64,000 nucleotides of DNA from Schistosoma haematobium (Eukaryota > Platyhelminthes > Trematoda > Strigeidida > Schistosomatidae): assembly GCF_000699445.3 (NCBI RefSeq), contig NC_067198.1, positions 30,507,536 to 30,571,535 on the forward strand. The letters run 5' to 3'. The translations under genes and the position numbers were made by a program. Numbering within the stretch: the first letter of the stretch is position 1; every line of letters starts with the position of its first letter. This document shows positions 61,156 through 64,000 of this stretch, piece by piece. The notes below the pieces were generated by a model. That model did no database searches. It saw only the letters and a list, made by a program, of their open reading frames with translations, and was not told the DNA's origin.

Positions 61156-61797
61156 ATATATATGATAGACATTATAATTTGATGAAAGTTTAGTCTTACA
61201 AAAATATTTGTTTTATCGCTTGGGAAAAACTCCAAACTCATAAGAAATGGATTGTGTTTTTCACCTTAAAGTATGCGAGATTTACTCCAGTATAACCATT
61301 TTGATTCCTGATAAAGTCAAGTAGTATCCGCTGACACAAAATATTGATTTAATTTTGTTAATTTTTCAACTGAAGTGTTTGGTGACAGTTGGTTTTCTAA
61401 TAAATATTTCATATTAACCTTTTGGGCATATTATTTGTATTTAAACATGAAGTGTATTCTTATTATTCATCGTCAATTGTATCAGTATTGGTTCATGAAA
61501 CAACTCACTGATGATAATGGAGAAGACTTAATGAGTCAAAATTTAATAGGAATATTTATACGTTGTGAACAAATGATGAACACGAACATCAGGTATGAAA
61601 AATTAACACTTATAGCACAGAAAAATATAACAACGAAAATGAATGGTAACCACTCTGTTTGTCATTTATGAGGAAAATTGATATATCGTACCTATGGCTG
61701 TTATTTAATGCATGATTCGCATATAATGTTTAAGAAACGTAAAGAAATCTGTATCGCGTTTAGTTCTAATGGTGTTTTTTTTAACGAATTTAGGTAG

Positions 61798-61945
61798 TTA
61801 GAGGAAGTCGACAGAGATTCTGGACTTCGGTTTCATTATATTTGTCCTTGTTGTTGAAAATGGTTTTCCCGTATGGACTCATTCTCATGTTATCCAGCTT
61901 CACAGTCTGAGATGCCACCACTGAGCTGTTTGAATGGCAATTAAA
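61798..61945 (-). repeat. Decayed Sm-alpha-like element
   Basis: Minus-strand relative of the 54-kb element: GAGGAAGTCGACAGAGATTC resembles its left end, and TCCAGCTTCACAGTCTGAGA with ACTGAGCT is the antisense of its tRNA-like region. The ribozyme core is not preserved. Confidence 0.55.
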
Positions 61946-62302
61946 CTCTTGATGAACTTAGATATTTATATTTGATTGATCATTAAATAGTGACTAAACT
62001 CACATTTGTCTGATCCTTTTAGTGCTGATTAAATTTTGTGGATTGTGTCACCGAATTGTTTTATTCTATAACTTACTTTTACCAGACTGTCGTATTGCCT
62101 ATACTATGGTTAACTTCGTAAAAAGTATTAAAAATGTCAAAATTAACGAAATTTTATGTTTAAAAAAATACATTATTTTATGCTTAAATGATATTTAGAC
62201 AATTCATTAAATGATTACTAGTATAGGGGTTGTGGAGATTATTAAGTTTTTGATTGAGATCGTGAACCGATTGATGTTAGACCATCACAATTGAAAACCT
62301 GG

Positions 62303-62350
62303 AAGCACTGGACGGCCGTTTCGTCCTATTGTGGGACTCCTCAGCAGTGC
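62303..62350 (-). ncRNA. Hammerhead ribozyme (left arm of 62-kb palindrome)
   Basis: Mirror of the right-arm ribozyme: CTGAGGA, helix II GTCC/GGAC with a CACAATA loop, GAAA, ACGGCCGT, GTC, helix I GCACTG/CAGTGC. Complete core. Confidence 0.88.
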
Positions 62351-62500
62351 GCATCCACGATCCCGCGAGCGGGATTCGAATCCAGGGCCTTCGGTCTCGC
62401 GCGTGGTTCAGTTGGTTAAGCGCGCGAACGTTTAACCAACTGAACCACGCGCGAGACCGAAGGCCCTGGATTCGAATCCCGCTCGCGGGATCGTGGATGC

Positions 62501-62548
62501 GCACTGCTGAGGAGTCCCACAATAGGACGAAACGGCCGTCCAGTGCTT
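62501..62548 (+). ncRNA. Hammerhead ribozyme (right arm of 62-kb palindrome)
   Basis: CTGAGGA (62507-62513), GAAA (62529-62532), GTC (62538-62540), helix I six Watson-Crick pairs. Complete core, expected to be active. Confidence 0.88.
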
Positions 62549-62756
62549 CCAGGTTTTCAATTGTGATGGTCTAACATCAATCGGTTCATGATGTCAATCA
62601 AAAATTCATTAAATGTCTTAATTATTCATTTGCATTTAATCAACACGGTAACAAATGTGAATTGAAACGTATAAAAACAATGATTGTCGTATTTTACTCT
62701 TAGCTATATATCGTTTTAGTTGTGTCTCAGACCCTGTGACACTAGTCAATACATAT

Positions 62757-62757
<1 letters not shown>

Positions 62758-62809
<52 letters not shown>
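62758..62809. repeat. (TA)n microsatellite
   Basis: About 50 bp of TA repeats. Confidence 0.95.
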
Positions 62810-62812
<3 letters not shown>

Positions 62813-62819
62813 GTACCTC

Positions 62820-63640
62820 ACCAAATGGCTCAACGACAATGGGCGACTATTATTTTTAAAATATGTTAATAGAATCTATATAAACAATATGGTAACTAAT
62901 GCGATTCCTCTCGCCACATTCACGAATATTAATTGTCTGTTTTAAATATCACAAAATTTCAAAACTAATAACTATGTACAGTAACAATGATACATATGTA
63001 AGTGGGAAAACGTTAAGTTCTTGAATACTAGCAGACAAAAATTAGACCAAATTATTTCTAGAAGCTTTGTAGTCAAGTTATTCCGTAATAAATAGCCTTA
63101 CTGATATACACTTAGTCTACTAACCAATGAAAATAACCACAATAATATAGAGATGAATTCAAAAAGTAGAAATTCAGAAAGTTCGTGGCAGCAGTAACAA
63201 CGTACTTATTGAAAACAAGAGGTCACAACCTATATGTGTTACACGATCTTCTAGCCAGCTAGAAAAATTGAAGCCCATCATTTGTTTTTAAGATGTATCT
63301 TTGATGATACATAGAATAGTGTAAAGGCTTATCAATTAAGTTATACATTGAGAAAAATTAACGTTTAGTGCACTGTTAGTTTGCATTTCTAAGTTGAAAT
63401 GTCATAAGTCATTGCACAATTTAGAACCATTCATATAGCGAATTTATTATGTTGAATTCTTTGAATTTGCAGCTCTGAGATCTGATTAATATATCAGGAT
63501 AGCTTAATAACTATCTCATAGCTCACAGTGATGTTTTCAATTATCCGTTTTATATAATAATGGACTTTTTGAAAGATCATTATTCTATTAATTATTAAAA
63601 CTAAACTATATAAGGTTTTGCTTTATAATGTAATTTCCAG
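62820..63640. other. No feature seen
   Basis: AT-rich sequence without recognisable exon, RNA or repeat. Confidence 0.4.
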
Positions 63641-63679
63641 ATTTCAGTTCAAACAGATCCTAGAACTAAATGGTTGTCT

Positions 63680-63740
63680 CTTACTTCCAAGTTACTAATG
63701 ATGGTCTAGCTTAGATCAACTCATGAATTCAATTAAGAAA
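63680..63740 (+). repeat. Hammerhead retroposon tail fragment
   Basis: CTTCCAAGTTACTAATGATG, then GTCTAGCTTAGATCAACTCA, is the 3' flank of the hammerhead family without the ribozyme. Confidence 0.55.
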
Positions 63741-63924
63741 ATTAAACAGATCAGTTTCTCAAAAGTTAACATTATTATCCGTCATTTAAAAATCAATAAC
63801 TTCAAGTTAGTAGAAAATATAAATGAAACAAAACTGTTTGTCAGAACTGTAGAATTTTAATAGAACAATAAGAAGACGGAGTTGATCTGAAAAATGTGAT
63901 GTATTTGCGCTATACATTTCGAAC

Positions 63925-64000
63925 ATTCTGGTCGTGGATGCGCACTGCTAAGGAGTCCCATACTAGGACGAAACGGCCGCCCAGTGCTTCCAGGTTTTTC
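63925..64000 (+). mobile_element. Hammerhead retroposon, cut by window end
   Basis: Ribozyme region GGATGCGCACTGCTAAGGAG followed by GTCC/GGAC and GAAA. The core has CTAAGGA for CTGAGGA and the cleavage triplet is GCC, so it is inactive. The copy continues past the window. Confidence 0.8.

Larger units (their letters stand above)
62214..62602. mobile_element. Near-perfect palindromic hammerhead retroposon with TSD
   Basis: Arms 62247-62419 and 62432-62604 are 173 nt each, reverse complements with two mismatches, around a 12-nt spacer GCGCGCGAACGT. Each arm has a box B (GGATTCGAATCC) and an intact hammerhead; the fold-back point lies in the box A region, so the head is missing. The whole insert is flanked by a 13-bp direct repeat AATTCATTAAATG (62201-62213 and 62603-62615). 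The left end carries the full tail (minus strand AATCTCCACAACCCCTATAC); the right end stops before it. Confidence 0.9.

Noticed and set aside
62277..62574. Two near-identical 81-codon open frames on opposite strands
   Set aside because: Products of the palindrome at 62.2-62.6 kb, not genes.
2932..62809. (TA)n arrays as regulatory elements or cruciform sites
   Set aside because: They are frequent simple repeats in AT-rich genomes. No conserved flanking motif or position relative to genes was seen.
1..64000. CRISPR arrays, operons, bacterial insertion sequences or rRNA
   Set aside because: No regularly spaced direct repeats, no bacterial gene organisation and no rRNA-like sequence. The window is eukaryotic with spliceosomal introns.

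Overview
The window looks like a piece of a Schistosoma (blood fluke) genome, or a very close relative. The evidence is AT-rich DNA with long (TA)n runs, tiny introns of 31-40 nt at the 5' end of a gene followed by kilobase introns, RTE-type non-LTR retrotransposons, and many short tRNA-promoter elements that carry hammerhead ribozymes, as in the known Sm-alpha family of schistosomes. The species cannot be fixed from the sequence alone. There is no prokaryotic or CRISPR content.

Two host genes can be assembled exon by exon with all reading phases consistent. (1) BRCA1 homologue, + strand, 5301-20388, 12 exons, 1344 codons: N-terminal RING finger, a long Ser/Arg-rich middle, a short coiled coil and a C-terminal tandem BRCT. 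(2) RASEF (Rab45)-like large Rab GTPase, - strand, from about 55859 down to 23815, 11 firm exons plus one tentative: coiled coils, a Cys-rich linker and a complete C-terminal Rab domain. The N-terminal part (EF-hands in relatives) and the last C-terminal residues were not found. The two genes converge tail to tail. At 1-1800 there are two weaker exon candidates, one on each strand.

Most of the rest is mobile DNA in introns. There are four copies of one RTE-like family (14.1, 29.5, 56.0 and 57.8-61.1 kb), the last nearly full length but frameshifted; a second APE-type non-LTR element (16.4-18.8 kb) and a fragment of it (27.1 kb); a 366-bp solo LTR with a 5-bp target duplication (51.8 kb); MITE-like elements with long terminal inverted repeats (23.1 and 37.7 kb); two pairs of unclassified dispersed repeats; and five long (TA)n arrays.

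The most interesting system is the hammerhead retroposon family. At least ten copies or fragments occur, and six ribozymes look intact. Two loci (24.0-24.8 kb and 62.2-62.6 kb) are near-perfect inverted dimers. In each, a single 13-bp target-site duplication surrounds the whole palindrome, so the inverted dimer was inserted as one unit. One arm carries the full 3' tail and the other lacks it. Two loci also show a tail-to-head junction at the 5' side, as expected from a multimeric or circular RNA template. Several of these ribozymes lie inside RASEF introns, some in the sense of its transcript.
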